Shown here: positions 40,800 through 53,045 of the stretch, piece after piece
Layout: each line of letters opens with the position of its first letter
Numbering within the stretch: position 1 is the first letter of the stretch
Origin: Argyresthia goedartella
Lineage: Eukaryota; Arthropoda; Insecta; Lepidoptera; Argyresthiidae
NCBI GenBank assembly: GCA_949825045.1
Contig: OX463822.1
Span: forward strand, 32,924,703 to 32,988,702
Reading direction: 5' to 3'
DNA: 64,000 bases
Made by a program: the position numbers and the translations under genes
The notes under the pieces: generated by a model
What the model saw: only the letters and a program-made list of their open reading frames with translations
Told to the model about the DNA's origin: nothing
Databases searched by the model: none

Positions 40800-42295
40800 T
40801 TCTTCACTTGCCCTTGCCCACTGTAGATGGATCGAGCTCTCGAGCCACGAGCACGCGGCGCACACTATGGTGTTGGTGCACAGATTGATTTGGTGAAGGC
40901 GCGCAGCGGCACCGGCGGTCACGTGACGCACGAGCCCCGCCCACGCTCGCAGGCGCCGACACAAACATCTCGGAAGCGCTGCAGCAGCGCGGTAGGCGGT
41001 TCGTCGCTCTCCAAGCGTTGGTGTATTGCACTCTCAGTCGCTTGTACTCCGCCCTCTTGTAGTTCCACCACAACTCAGCCGTGTACAGAGTGGTGCAGTA
41101 CACCGTGAATAGCAGACGCTTTGTGGCTTCGCTGCATCGGTGGAAGCGTCGCGCCAGCATATTAGCTTTGACACAGATAGCTCGTGGTTGCCGTTCGATG
41201 TCTCGATGATCATTTAGGTTAGAGACGATGATGTTCTTCGGCTCTTCCACTCGTTGTAGTACCTGGTTTGAGAGATTCAGTGGCGGGACAGAGTTCGGAG
41301 TGTTCTTCGACTTAAAAATCATGTACACTGATTTACCGGCGTTGTACTGCATATTATTTTCCAGGGCGTTGGTGTCGCATATGCTAAGAAGGCAGCGCAT
41401 AGCAGTCACAGAGAATGCCAGCAGCACCATGTCATCCGCGTAGCTCGCGTGGTTTACGTATACGCCGTCCATGTAGCAGCGGACTCCCGTGTCCGTGGAG
41501 ATTTGATTAAATTTAGATTTCAGATGTTATGTAATAAGGTTAATATTTGTACACCCAGTACCGTCATTTGAAACAATGTAAATAATATAAAACCAAGTTA
41601 TAAACAATGATGAACAAATAAACATTTTTGTATTTGTAGTTTGTAGTTGTATGTAAAGGTTGAAAAATACAGGGGAAGCTGTGCCACCTTACCTCACCCT
41701 GCAATGGAGTGGCATCGACTCTGATAGGACGCCATTCCATCTGACTACGTTGAGCTGGTGCTCGTGCCAGCAAGCCAGGATTATGACGACACTCTCGGGG
41801 AACTCCGCGATTTTTTAATTTTTCCCACAGGAGGGAATGTGTAGCGCGATCAAAGGCCTTGCTCAGATCCAAGAAGCAAGCATAGGTAGATGTTCGCCTT
41901 TGCTTGTAGTGTTCGCCTTTGCTTGTAGTACCCAGCTACTTGCTCACGACGCATACAGCAGGGGTCATAGAGGAATTCTTCTTGAAACCCATCTGGTGAT
42001 CTGAGCTCTCGAGGTGTTTTTTAGTCAGCGCCAGCAGAACCTTCTCGGATATACGGGCTCTATCGAGGTGAGCGCAATCGGTCTGTAGTTCCCTGAGCTG
42101 GCTATATCTTTTTGTTTGTTCTTGCACAGAGGGACGATAACGATGTTGGTCATTGCAATTGGTAGATGTCCCGTCTTTAACATAGCTCTGAATAGACCCG
42201 CGAGGATCGCGGACATGGGTGCACCGGCGTGCTGGAGATGTTCAATGGACAGTCCGTCACGTCACGTAGGGGATTTACCATGCGCTGTGGCCATG
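40800..42295 (-). pseudogene. LINE C reverse transcriptase (CR1/L2-like), broken
   Basis: Minus-strand order: 'LSIEHLQHAGAPMSAILAGL' (about 42250), 'YRPIALTSI', 'CFLDLSKAFDRATHSLLWEK' (catalytic Asp A, about 41870), a damaged block B with 'GGTASPVFFNLYI' in another frame (about 41690), a ~145-bp AT-rich intrusion (about 41510-41655), then 'YADDMVLLAFSV' (catalytic YADD, about 41440), 'YNAGKSVYMIF', 'ANMLARRFHRCSEATKRLLF', 'YKRLRVQYTNAWRATNRLPR' and 'CCSASEMFV'. The last open part is 222 codons (40804-41472). Reverse transcription of its own RNA is the family role; at least three frame breaks and the intrusion disable it. Confidence 0.82.
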
Positions 42296-43154
42296 ATTAT
42301 CTTGTGGATAAATGTTGTTGTTAATGTTTGAGCGTAGGAGTCGTAGTTTCTAATATTACAGGATTGGTTTGCGGCAGTTGTGAGGGAGCAGGTTGAGTAA
42401 AGTTATCTTATAACAAGTTTGAAACTTTATCATTTGTTGAGCCATCTACGTTGGATGGCAGAGCGCCACCGGGCTTGCAGATCTTGTTAGATTTTTGCCA
42501 AAATTTTGCAAAAATTGTGTCACTTCAAGTTCCTTGCAATACTGTCCGTCCGATGTTGTTCAATGTTCTGTTGGCATTTCTTTAGAGCCATTTTAAAACT
42601 AGATCCTGTTATTTTACGTCGTTCGGCAATGTGTTCGTACGTTCGGCATTTCTTGGCTTACCGCTCTCGTTCCCTAGTAGTAATGCGTTACGCGAGGCGG
42701 CGTGTAGCTCAGACATGTTCTCGCTCCATCCTGCGACGGACTTTGTCATCTTTCGTTGATTTTTCTTTTGTTCGAAAGCTCGCTGTGCTGATGGCGGCAA
42801 TACGGTTACAAGTAAACGAACATGTTATCTGTATGCATTGATGACGCAAACTCACCCCAGAAACATTCTGTCTTTTTCATTTGTTGTTTATATGAGACTG
42901 GTATCGTGCTTAGGGGCTTTGCAACATTAAGCGGGGTTTCCATGCTGATTTGTTCCATTTACGTTTTTCAGGTATATTAAGTTTATATTTTCAGGTATAT
43001 TAACTTAAAATTTTTGGCTGCTAATTAGCGATCTATAGGGTTCTTGAGGGAAGTTGGTAATAATGATGGGTAATAAGCATTCCACCAAAGGTAGGTCAGA
43101 TCAAAAGTCACTCTGTATGAAAACAGTTTTTCAGTACTACGTCAAATATTAACC
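42296..43154. other. No gene recognised
   Basis: A 111-codon plus frame (42506-42841) and a 63-codon minus frame (42609-42800) overlap. On the minus strand several frames contain basic, glutamine-rich pieces that could be an old coding sequence, perhaps LINE or transposon associated, but nothing is identifiable. Confidence 0.4.
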
Positions 43155-43345
43155 TCTGACGATCTCTGCGGTGTTGTGGCCGAATATGTGGTTCCCAAGC
43201 AATAGGTCCAGGGTTTGAATCCCAGCTGGGGAGAAAAAAAACCCTGGTCTTGGATCTTTACATGTTTCTGGTTCCCACGATACAGGGCATCCTAGTGTGG
43301 GGCCAGAAACAGTGTGTGAGTAAATTGTAACATTCATAATTGCAT
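43155..43345 (+). repeat. tRNA-derived SINE, family S1
   Basis: 'gacgatctctgcggtgttgt', box B 'gggtttgaatcccagctggg', an A8 run, 'tctggttcccacgatac', 'gcatcctagtgtgggg', 'agtgtgtgag'. The body end diverges from other S1 copies. Confidence 0.8.
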
Positions 43346-43744
43346 AATTTGTCACAGAATACGGGAAACTATCGAATAGGTAAAGACTTTGTTCAAAGGT
43401 GAACTTATCAAACAGGACGTCTTTTCCAGCTGCCCGTGTTTGGTGACCGCCTGACAGGAATCTCCAATACAACCTATGCATCACATTAGCAGCTTATGAT
43501 TTATATTAAAAAATAATTACTCAGCGATAGCTCAATATCATAACATTGACACAGTATTTCATTGTTCTTCGCAAGGTAGGTAGAAATAGACGACAAACAT
43601 CATGGGGAAATCCAGAAACTTAGTAGGTTAGGTTTGTAAATCTCTATCATGATTCATGCGACACCTAACTGGTATTTAGGTTTGTAGTCCAAATAGGGAG
43701 TCTCTGTAAGCGAACGATTTAGTGACAACATTTAATTTAATTTT
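43346..43744. other. No gene seen
   Basis: AT-rich sequence without a supported feature. Confidence 0.5.
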
Positions 43745-44275
43745 TAGGGTTCCGTAGAGAAACAAGGAACGCTTATAGTTTCGTCAAGCTGTCTATCCGT
43801 CCGTCCGTCCGTATGTCACAGAATTTTTATGCAGAAACTATTAAGACTACACAGTTGAAACTTGGTATGTAGATGTATTCTGTAAACCGCTTTACGATTT
43901 TTAAACAAAAATTTAAAAATTTAAATAATTAAAGGGGGCTCCCCATATATGGAACTGAAACCAAAAAATATTTTTTTCATCGAACCTATATGTGTGGGAG
44001 GTGTCTATAGATAGGTATTTAAAAATGAAGTTGAGGTTTCTGAAACCATTTTTCCTCAAAGTAAATCGTAAATGATTTGAATTTGGTTTGAACAAAATAA
44101 AATAGCAGTTTTTAAGATATAAAACATTTCTTAAAAACCGCAAAGATTTATTTATTTATTTATATTCATTTATACAAACACTATGAAAAACAAAGTTACA
44201 ACACAATCTTCCAGTCACATCATTACTTGCTACAACGGAACCCTTCATGGGCGAGTCCGACTCGCCCTTGGCCAC
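43745..44275 (-). repeat. R-family repeat, divergent long copy
   Basis: On the minus strand it opens 'ggccaagggcgagtcggac' and closes 'ctctacggaaccctaaaa', with 'gacggacggacgga' near that end and 'ggggagcccccttta' in the middle. About 100 bp longer than the 23200 copy. Confidence 0.75.
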
Positions 44276-45079
44276 CTTTTTTATTTGCTGCTTCACAGCA
44301 TTCATATGACTTTCCCCACTATCGGAGGTCGGCGGTCAGTAGTCATAGTTCATACGTAATTCACATTTTTTTATTGCCCCCAGAAATAACATACACGAAA
44401 GAGTTAAATCAAAATGCTTGTATACATTATACAAGCACTTATATCTCTTGCAGCAAGTTAGGATGAGGTACTCCTCGCTGCTCTTCGTCAAGTGCATCAG
44501 CGGTTCTTAGAAACCGCCGTCCACTGCCTGATGTCGTGTTCCAGTTAGAAAAGTTGGTCATGTGTCCATAACAGCCGCAAATAAAGATGAACAAAGGATA
44601 CAAAGAAACCTTATCACAAGTTGCATTTACATGATTGCGAGATTCATACAATCTATAGCGACAGACTTACATTACAACCCAGTTTCTACGAATGGGATGA
44701 CACAAACTCATTTAAAAGGCTTACTTTTTTTTTATTACAAATATCTAGCAAAAGTAAATCATATAATAATATTATTCGTCGTCTCCATATGGGTTAGCAC
44801 GAGAACAGATAAGCCCGCGTTTAGCCAGTAATTCTTCTTTTTCTGGCGAGTTAACCTTTTTTCAGGTTAATTTCCCCAGTAGGTACTTGAAAGATCGGAA
44901 ATTGGTCAGGTGCTCGTTAGCACTACCCAGCGAGGACGGGCAGGGCTGTGGGATCCCAATAGTTCCTGCGGACGTGAGCAACTTCCTCCCCTAGCCAGTA
45001 ATCCAAAACTCAATACTTAGTTTGCGTGATTGGGGAGCAGCCCATTGCCACAGGTCTGTCTCACCTAACCCACCCAAAT
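44276..45079. other. No gene seen
   Basis: Short frames on both strands (44227-44831) have no recognised domain. No shared repeats were identified. Confidence 0.45.
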
Positions 45080-46000
45080 AAAAACCCGGCCAAGAGCGAG
45101 TCGGACTCACGCTTCGAGGGTTCCGCACCAAGTTAAACAAATCTCATTTTTTGTGAAGTAACTACCATTTTACTATTTTTTTTCTTAACTTGAGCTATAT
45201 GAGTTGCTTCGTGCCAAATTTCATGGTCAAACGGAAGTAACCCAGGTTTAGGTTCCCTTGCGAGTATTAAGACAATTCTGCAAAAACTTATACACAACAA
45301 ACATATCTTTTGATTACTTTGACCTAATAGTTTTATGTTCACAGCTCCAAGGGACCTTAGATAGCTGTAATGTTAACCTAAGAAATAATCACAGACTATG
45401 TGCGCCCCGGTTTAGACTCGCGAAGGTTAGCAATTCTTTCAAGGGTCAGTGCATTCTCTACTACAATAAGATACCTCTGGAGATTTTGAAATTGCCATTT
45501 GAGCAATTTAAAAAGCATGTTAAAGCGACTTTGTCGAAAAAGGGATATTACAATGTTCAAGATTACTTAAATGAAAGGACTGTATGGGGTTAATTGGCTC
45601 AACACAGACCTTGCTGTTAATAATTTTGTAATTATTTATTCCTGCTTATTAATCATAACAATTATGTAATTTTTTCATATTTGTATTATTTAAGCACAAC
45701 CTATTTTTAAAAGAGATCTAAAAATCAATCTGTGGGAGTTTCTACGCCCTTCTTCTCCCACAGTGGTCCAATGTAGAGAATAGGCAAAAAATGATGTTTG
45801 CTAAGTATATGTAAATATCTACAGTAATAAAGTACTTTGACTTTGACTTTGACTTTAGACCTGAGTACTTGATATTAATTTCAACTTGATAACTCCACGC
45901 ATTCCTGGGAAAATGGTCTTGACAGACAGACAGACGGACGACGAAGTGATTCTATAAGGGTTCCTTTTATCCTATCAAGGTATAGAACCCAAAAAACTCG
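45080..46000 (+). repeat. R-family repeat split by a LINE A insertion
   Basis: Left part from 'acccggccaagagcgagtcg' and 'gagggttccgcacc' to 45359; right part from 45857 with 'gacagacagacagacggacg', 'gtatagaacccaaaaa'. The two parts together give about 420 bp, the size of the uninterrupted copy at 23200. LINE A sequence fills the gap. Confidence 0.75.
45360..45856 (+). pseudogene. LINE A 3' end inserted in the R-family repeat
   Basis: Frame to the stop at 45593: 'CNVNLRNNHRLCAPRFRLAK', 'VSNSFKGQCILYYNKIPLEI', 'FKKHVKATLSKKGYYNVQDY', 'LNERTVWG'. Unlike 20340, the C-terminus is unbroken here. Standard tail with ACTTTG repeats ends at 45856. 5' truncated, with 78 codons of ORF kept. This is the best copy of the LINE A C-terminus in the window. 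Confidence 0.88.
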
Positions 46001-46599
46001 ATATCCCTATTTGATAAGGGCCAAGTCCATCAGGAGGTCTTCAAAACCCCCCAAGAATCCTCGCTCGATGCACGGCGTGTGCACTTAGGTTCAGCGCACA
46101 CAGACGCACAAAAACGTCAGTACACAGAATAAAGACGCACCCACACTGCGCCGGCGCGGGCAACGTCCCTAACTCCGAGATATGTACACCCACCAAGGCA
46201 TAGTTATGTTTTATTTATTTATACTTTCTTTGCGTTGGGTGTAAAGGGATATGGATAAGTGAGAATTGGAGTTTTGTAAGGGCTTGATCGCGGATGCGGG
46301 TTTAAAGAGAAGTAGAATTACAAGTGTTTTGAGGATCATAAAATGATGATATTAAATTTTACACAAATTAGTCCACTTACATAGCATTTAAAAAAATATT
46401 GATTCAACGTCAGATGCATTCAATATCAACCAATACTAATTTAATTTTCTGTGAGGCGATCCTTTTAGGGCTCCAACAAGAATCCCGTACTTTCGCTTTC
46501 AAAAATCCAACTCGAAAAATTCAATTTCACTTACGTATTTTTTCTGTTACTCTCCGCCGGCATTAGGAGTGCTCACGTCTGTGCCACGTCTCCCGCTCG
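46001..46599. other. No gene seen
   Basis: A short GC-rich patch at about 46130-46175 ('ctgcgccggcgcgggcaac'). No gene is supported. Confidence 0.45.
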
Positions 46600-46656
46600 T
46601 TTGTTTGTGTGCGTGTGTGTGAGTATGTGTGTGTGTGTGTGTGTCAGTGTGCGTGA
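46600..46656. repeat. GT microsatellite
   Basis: Interrupted (GT)n, longest pure part about 46626-46644. Confidence 0.85.
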
Positions 46657-47239
46657 CCGGCGCGGTCGCAGGCAGGTAACAGGCATCGGTTGATCCACGG
46701 TTGGTAGGTCGGGGTTACGTTGGGTTTGGAGTTGGGAAAAATATGTATAGGTAGTCTTTTTGTGTTTCGGATGGTAGGGTAGAGGCATTAATGTGAACGT
46801 ATGGTATTCGTTCATGCTGTATGAAGAGTTCATTGCTCCTTTGAATATAACAATATGTATTATTAAGTAATTTGATGATTTGCAAATCATTCTTTTAATA
46901 TTTTTTTCAGTGAGAGTAATTAGTATGTTTGTAAGGTGTGGTAATGTGTTCCTTATTGATAGAGAAAAACAGAGTGATATAGCGTGACAAGTTATGCCGA
47001 TAGAAGTCCCCAAATTTCTTATTGTTTTTTTGTGTTTGTTCCTTGAAGTTACATAAGCTTTACCTGTTTCGATCTATAGTTGCAACAAATAAGCTGGGCT
47101 GGAGTCCAATTTAGCTGGGTCACTTACTAACCACCCATTGTCAAAACTAAACTCATATAGAACTAAGTTGACAAGCAAAAACTCTACTTAAACGCTGCCA
47201 CTTTTAAAACTAAACTTCTAACGCCATGTAAAAAAAAAA
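46657..47239. other. No gene seen
   Basis: A 146-codon minus frame (46573-47013) spans the microsatellite and shows a His/Thr repeat that is just its translation; not called as a gene. Confidence 0.5.
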
Positions 47240-47370
47240 GAAAGGGGTGCGTGCCCAATGTGAGCCGCGAAGTAATTTCACTGGCGCGTCCCGGCGTGCG
47301 CAGGCGCAGTGGCGGGCTGTCTCTCGCGCGCCCCGCACGTCCGTTACACGCCACGTCTAAACACACCCTT
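47240..47370. promoter_or_regulatory. GC-rich CpG-containing patch (possible regulatory)
   Basis: CpG-rich sequence ('gcgtcccggcgtgcgcaggc', 'tctcgcgcgccccgcacg') in an AT-rich setting. Could be a promoter, an exon, or an old GC-rich repeat; no start-site elements could be defined and no downstream gene recognised. Confidence 0.25.
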
Positions 47371-49529
47371 AATTCTGCAACTTTTCAAACCCCCCTTCTA
47401 AATTCAAATTGGAATTTTCGATTTTTCCGCTGTTCGATTATTGACGAAAATCCTTTTTTACACACTCGACACATTGTGTGAGATGGCGCGTGGGATGCGG
47501 CATCGCACGTGTTGTGACATCAGCAGTTTTACTGGAGGTATATGGTGAGCTTCTTTTATTACCTACCTACGAGTTTTTTTATTTAGTGGAAAGATTGTAG
47601 AGTTAGCTTGAGAAGACAGAAGGTTTTAAAGCATCTTTATTTTTTTATAACGTTTTTATGTTAGATGGAATCTAGTTGGGAATATTTAGGATCAACATAA
47701 CTTATTTCCTAACTCTTCCATAGCACTTCTAACTCACACTTTCCCCTCTCGTACATATGCAGTCTGTACGCCTATGCCGACTGCTCACTTCTTTACCTAG
47801 GTCATTGCCACACCAGTTCTAAGTTTAACCACGTCACCATCTCCGATCTAAGAGCTGACCTGAAAACTAGTTGAGAACTGAAAACACAATCTGTAACCGA
47901 CCGAAACTGGATTTTCAGCCGTAATCGAAACTTTTTAAATTCGTGAAAATTACCTACACAATTCCTTGAAATTTAGAGCTTCACTCTCGTAGGATTTAGG
48001 ATTGGACAATGTTATTACATTTCATATGGTATGTTTTTCTAAGTGTCACTTTGATAACCTTTCGAGCACTGGCCCTAGTTATGAGGCATCCCGATTTTGA
48101 ATCCCATGCCATTTTAATAAAATTCAAAGCCTATAACGGCACATTGGCCCCACAGTGGCGTCACCAGAGCTTAAGGAGTTAAACAATGCAAATAAGTTTG
48201 TATTGGTATAATAAAAAAAGTCTTAACTCGTCGGCGTACTGAAGGTACAACAGCTACAAATGTATGTTTCGGCCGAGCCGAAGAGTCGGCCGGTTTTTGG
48301 ACGAAACCGAAACCTTGGCCGAGACCATTACTGGCCGAAACTTTGCAGAAACCGAAACGGACGGCCGGTCTCTAACAACGATGTTACACAGTCAGATACA
48401 GGGTAGCCAGAGAAGGATCGCATAAGGTTAGCACGACTGCAGGTGTGTGGGTACTGAAACTGACTCCACTTTCCTATTTAGCACATAGTTTCAATTCAAC
48501 TGTAAGAAAATACCTAGATGCATAAAATTGTTATTGTAAATGTACTGAAAATCAAACTCAAATCATTTATTGCTTCATTGTGGTTATAAGTGGAGATGGT
48601 AATTGTGTATATTGATGAGGTCCCGACTATAAACCCTGTTAGGGCACTGCAGTGACTTACAAACGTCATTGCAATGCCTTCAGCTAGGTACCAGAACGGC
48701 AGACATTTGGCTCTCAAGAGTAAAAGCAAACGTAATCCTGTATAGAGTGGTGGAGTCGCTGTTGAGCCGAGATAGAGAGAACAATTGCATTCTCCAACTA
48801 CATAGGTCCATAGTGTCACGGATTTTTCCATACGCGGTGGCAGAGGCACAATTGTGTTCACGTTTAGCCAATTATTGTCACGGTTCCAAAGTATCAGCTA
48901 AATCCAACCAAATTCTAATTCTAACAAGCATTTTGCAGTTGATTGATATTTTTTCATTTAGTTAGCATAACTTTGTTAATGCTTTAGGACAACCTAGGGG
49001 ACACGTGCAGGGCAAAGCATTTCCTGCGGAAGTGAGCTGCTATCCCCCCATACGTGTCAAGTAAGCCCCTCACTCAAATCGACCGAAATTTATGGTAACG
49101 TGGCCGTTTAAACTAAGCCAGAGATAAACTGCGTCGATTTCGCTGTGTTTGAAACTACTGAAAAGGAGCAAAGCTTGATACTGGGAACCACAGTCCATTC
49201 AGCGAATGCCTTTTGACAGATCAAATCCCATACATTTTTGATAAGTGCAATGATAAATATTGCTTAATATGTACGCAATAAGGAAACGTCAAAAGTTAAT
49301 TAAAGAAATGAACAGAGTTCACAGCAAACATTTTGCTGTGAACTTATGTCAAATTGATCCACACACATACGCGACGCGACTGCGATTCCACATACTTCAG
49401 AGTTGCACTTGACTTCAGTTGCATGCAATTTGTTTGAAACCTGTTTTTAACCTTCGACGACAAAAAGAGCTGTTTGAAGAGTCTTTCGGTGTGTCGGTGT
49501 GTCTGTATGTCTGTACTTGGCACCCTAGC
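47371..49529. other. No gene; repeat pieces and one hairpin
   Basis: Contains AAACCG/CGGCC-rich patches (47890-47945, 48265-48380), an inverted family F piece (about 48080-48140), inverted motif M (about 48822-48856), and a 13-bp hairpin 49316-49344 ('agttcacagcaaa', loop 'cat'). A 115-codon minus frame (48514-48861) has no recognised domain. Confidence 0.45.
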
Positions 49530-50010
49530 ATTCAAACCGGTGGACGAAATTTAATGCGGATTTCTGTAAATGGTAGTAGACTTCGTTGCGATGGTCCATA
49601 GTTTTTAAAATTAAAATCAGTTCACTCGTTCGAAAGTGATCGGCCTAACAAGGAAAAGCAGTCAAACAGATAGATGGATTTTATGAAATAAATAAATGTA
49701 GCCCATTAATGCCATCACCGAGGGGCAAAGGCCTATACCCAGATACGAGTAAGATTGAGCCATACTCCACCACGAAGTCTCAGAGCGGGTTGATGTTGAT
49801 CTCAAACCGACTGTCAGAAGTTATCAAACTGCCCTATTAGGGCCTCTGACACAGCTGTACGAGTACTGCCACCGAGAGACGGATTTTAATGCAGTTTTTT
49901 TGTAGTTGGTGGGTAGACTTTACTGCGATGGTTGTTAGATATGTTTTGTTAAAATCGGTTCATTAATTCGAAAGTTATCAAGCTTAACAAGGAAACGGGT
50001 GAACCAAATT
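49530..50010 (+). repeat. Two direct copies of an R-type repeat segment around a family G copy
   Basis: 49530-49672 and about 49866-50010 share 'cgatggt' after 'agacttYRYTgcg', then 'aaaatcRgttcaYt', 'ttcgaaagt' and 'cctaacaaggaaa' or 'gcttaacaaggaaa'. Family G ('gcccattaatgcc', 'acgagtaagattgagccata') lies between at 49690-49800. Confidence 0.6.
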
Positions 50011-52215
50011 TTAGTAATGGCTCAAGGGTGGTTTTTAATTTTTAACGTATACTTATATAAGGGCTTATGAGTTGCGTCGCAGTCGCGTCGTGCGCGTCGC
50101 TAAGCCCCATGTGCGGATTGCCTTAGTGACTGGTGTATGGAAAAATTGACACGATTCCTTTCCACAGTTTTGATTCAATTTGTGTCAGTGAATAATCCTG
50201 CCGGTCGCATGCGCCGCTCGTTCCTAACCTCACCCAACAGTGGCGTGGCGGTGACGCTAAACTCGATTACCGTAGGTCACTGGCACCAGCACGTCCACGG
50301 CCGCCTACGATCCTAATGCTTGATGCGCATGCCCGGCAAGACGCTTGTCTAAGCAGTCTAGCACCTAAAACGGTTTAAAATAAGGACTCTTGTGCAACTC
50401 ACTGGCTCTCGCGAGTTTGCGGCCATGGCCGTGGAGAAGGTCTGTCATTAAAATGTATAGGCCATATTTGATCTATTTGCGGCTTGTGTGAGTTATCAAG
50501 GGGTCCAAAGTAGCTCGAAATGGTTCGTGTTCGCACGCGGTTGTTAGAACGGATTTAACTTGGCTTGACACACTGCCGTATGACTTGATAGCGTCGTAGT
50601 GCGCCGGCGCTGGCGAACTGATGCAAAGAAACCATAGACAGTTACAGGGGAATTATCCGAATTTCTTCTTGAATTGACGAGTCCGAAGTTGCCACATATT
50701 TGTTAATAAAATATAGCGTTGTGGTAAATAATTATTTATTTCATTATATTATCTCAAAATAGAATGATATCATAAAAAATACGAATGTTACTACGTAGTA
50801 CTATTAAGTATTCTGTGCTAGTACCTACCTACGACATATAGAGAAAAATATTTACCTATTGAAAATGCTACGCTCAGCTGAAAATTGCATTTTGTAGATG
50901 GGCATGATTTCTAAACCATTGTACATTGACAGACTAATTATATGTCAAAATAAAACGCACAAACCAGCAGGTAAATAAAAAATTAATTTGTAAAATATTT
51001 CATCACATACTTATTGTAAATTTTTCTAGTTTTCAATACTATTTAGAATTAATGAGAACACAACATTTAAAGAAGTGACGTTTCAAGCTGTTAGTTTTCT
51101 TCTTTAATTGAGCAATTAGGGTTAGCCGTATATTTATTCTGGGGCTCGGGGCGCCCGGATTGAACCAGGTTGGAAATGCCATCAAAGACATGCTAGGACT
51201 GGATCGAGCTAGGGAAACGAAACTGCTAGCAGTCGCACACTAGTGTGACGTTTAACCCTAGCACCAAGAATGGTCTGACGCCGAGTTGTGGAGAGAAATC
51301 GGCACTAGCTAATTTTCATTGATCAGAAAAATATACGTATTTGGAAATGTCGATTTCTCGATACCCGCTTGTTGCCCGTGCGTACTCCCTCTCTTAGTCG
51401 CTCTATCAGTTATACCCCACCAAATTGAAAAGACCGACATTTTATGTGTCGAATATGCGTTTTCTCAGATGGGATGGCAGAGGCGCAACCTCAAATTATA
51501 TAACGATTTTATGATTTTTGACAGTTGTTCTTTGATATCTGAAACTATTTTTGACATCTCTCAAAACCAATAATTTTGACAGCTTTCACTAATTAAGATT
51601 TTTGTTCTTATGTTTAAGTCTTGGGCACAACAGTGCATTTGCCACCCCGTATGGGAATAGGCGTGACGCTGTGTTTGTTTAGATTTTTTTTGCTTCCAAA
51701 GAAGACATTTTCCCGTTTTAGGTTTTGAATTTTATAACCATGGCATAAGGCTCACGATCGCTATGCCAGGTCCAGGTCCAGGTCTCCAGAAGTTAAGGCT
51801 TGTTGTTGTTACTTCACTGAATAATATTATCGAAGCGTTTCGTGAACTAAATAAACTGCCCCACTACGCGATAAGATACGATGTTAATATGTTCTATTAT
51901 TTGATTTCGTGATATCGAAAATACCTTAGATTGTTGATAGAAAGTCACATCCAGAGACTGTCCATAATTTAAGAAAGATATGAGGAGCGTCCTAGTAGAT
52001 ATCAGTAGGAATGAATTTGTTCCAAGATTCATATCATATTTAACCTATAACAATAACGGTTCGCTGATAACATGTTATGATGAAGTACAATAGCTCCCAC
52101 CAACAATGGATGGGAAGGAAGCGGTGCATGCATCGCGATAACCACATGAAAACGGAGGCAAATGCTGTCTTATTTATTATCATTATAGTAGTTTACATGG
52201 ACGCTCACAAAAGCC
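50011..52215. other. No gene recognised
   Basis: GC-richer at 50190-50420 and 50570-50620, elsewhere AT-rich. Contains inverted motif M (about 51467-51495), motif M plus (about 51632-51675), and a family F copy (51719-51800). An 84-codon plus frame (51319-51573) has no recognised domain. No gene is supported. Confidence 0.45.
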
Positions 52216-52385
52216 AATATGCACAAAAGTAGAGTCGCACAAAGGGCTATGGAGCGTGGCATGCCAGGCATCAGCCTCGTTGACCGCGTGCCTAACGCTG
52301 AAATCCGCAGACTTACCAAAGTCAGAGACGTGGGTACGCGCATCACGGGGCTAAAGTAGCGATGGGCGGGACACTTGGTTATCAA
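52216..52385 (+). pseudogene. RTE-type LINE, C-terminal fragment
   Basis: The plus strand reads 'MHKSRVAQRAMERGMPGISL', 'VDRVPNAEIRRLTKVRDVGT', 'RITGLK', then a stop and 'RWAGHL'. This is the thumb-region signature of RTE elements ('SR.QRAMERAMLGISLRD.I.N..IR..T.V.D...'). Only about 55 codons are kept. It could be a relative of the RTE fragment at 19080, which holds the other end of the protein. Confidence 0.75.
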
Positions 52386-52429
52386 TCAAGCAATCTTCTC
52401 ACGCACCCATTCTGGGGCGTGGGGAGTCA

Positions 52430-53045
52430 GGGTCAGATCAACGGATCTCTTCCTGAGGAAGCGCCTCTGTCCACTCCTATGGACAGGTCATCGGGGTCCC
52501 TCGCGGGCGGTGGAGATCTTCTCACGAGGGGTGTTCCGTTGGATGATCGCCGGCTAGGCAACCAGGTCGCGTGGCAGGCGGCGGCGGTCGGGCGGGCGCG
52601 CGTGGTACGGCGCCATGTCGCGGATATGCGGATGTTGTGAGGTATCCGCACGCGCGAACATGCCCTTCGCCAGCCTCTGGACAAACTGGTCCACTGTTCC
52701 CCAACTGAGGTCCCTCTGGATCGTCGCATTCCTCACGTAGCGGGGGGCGTCGACGATGGTACGCAAAGAGAGGTTCTCTTGGGCTCGGAGTCTCCGTTTG
52801 TTCGTCTCCGAGCACAGGGCGTACCATGCCGGGGCCGCGTAGGTGAGGCGGGATCTCACGTAGCACTTGTAGATCCCGAGCTTCGCCCTCAGAGGGAGGC
52901 TGGAGCTGGAGTTGGTTAGAAGGCAGGACGGAAGGTGGACCAAGGCAGCCACAGAGTGGCGGCCGCGAACTGGACAGAGAACAGCGGGCAGACCACCGGC
53001 ATGACATTTCTGAGGCGCCTGGAAATCTGGACTGATACATAATGA
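52430..53045 (-). pseudogene. Jockey-like LINE, reverse-transcriptase C-terminus (LINE E)
   Basis: Minus frame 53051-52554: 'LPLRAKLGIYKCYVRSRLTY', 'AAPAWYALCSETNKRRLRAQ', 'ENLSLRTIVDAPRYVRNATI', 'QRDLSWGTVDQFVQRLAKGM', 'PHIRDMAPYHARPPDRRRLP', and 'RDLVA'. This is the conserved end of insect Jockey-type polymerases ('R..YVRN..I..DL'). A ~100-bp GC-rich tail continues to 52430. No stop breaks the C-terminal 140 codons, but the N-terminal ~30 residues appear frame-shifted. Higher GC than its surroundings, suggesting a relatively recent arrival. Confidence 0.8.

Noticed and set aside
46573..47013. 146-codon minus-strand frame as a gene
   Set aside because: Its low-complexity His/Thr part is a translated GT microsatellite and no domain is recognised.
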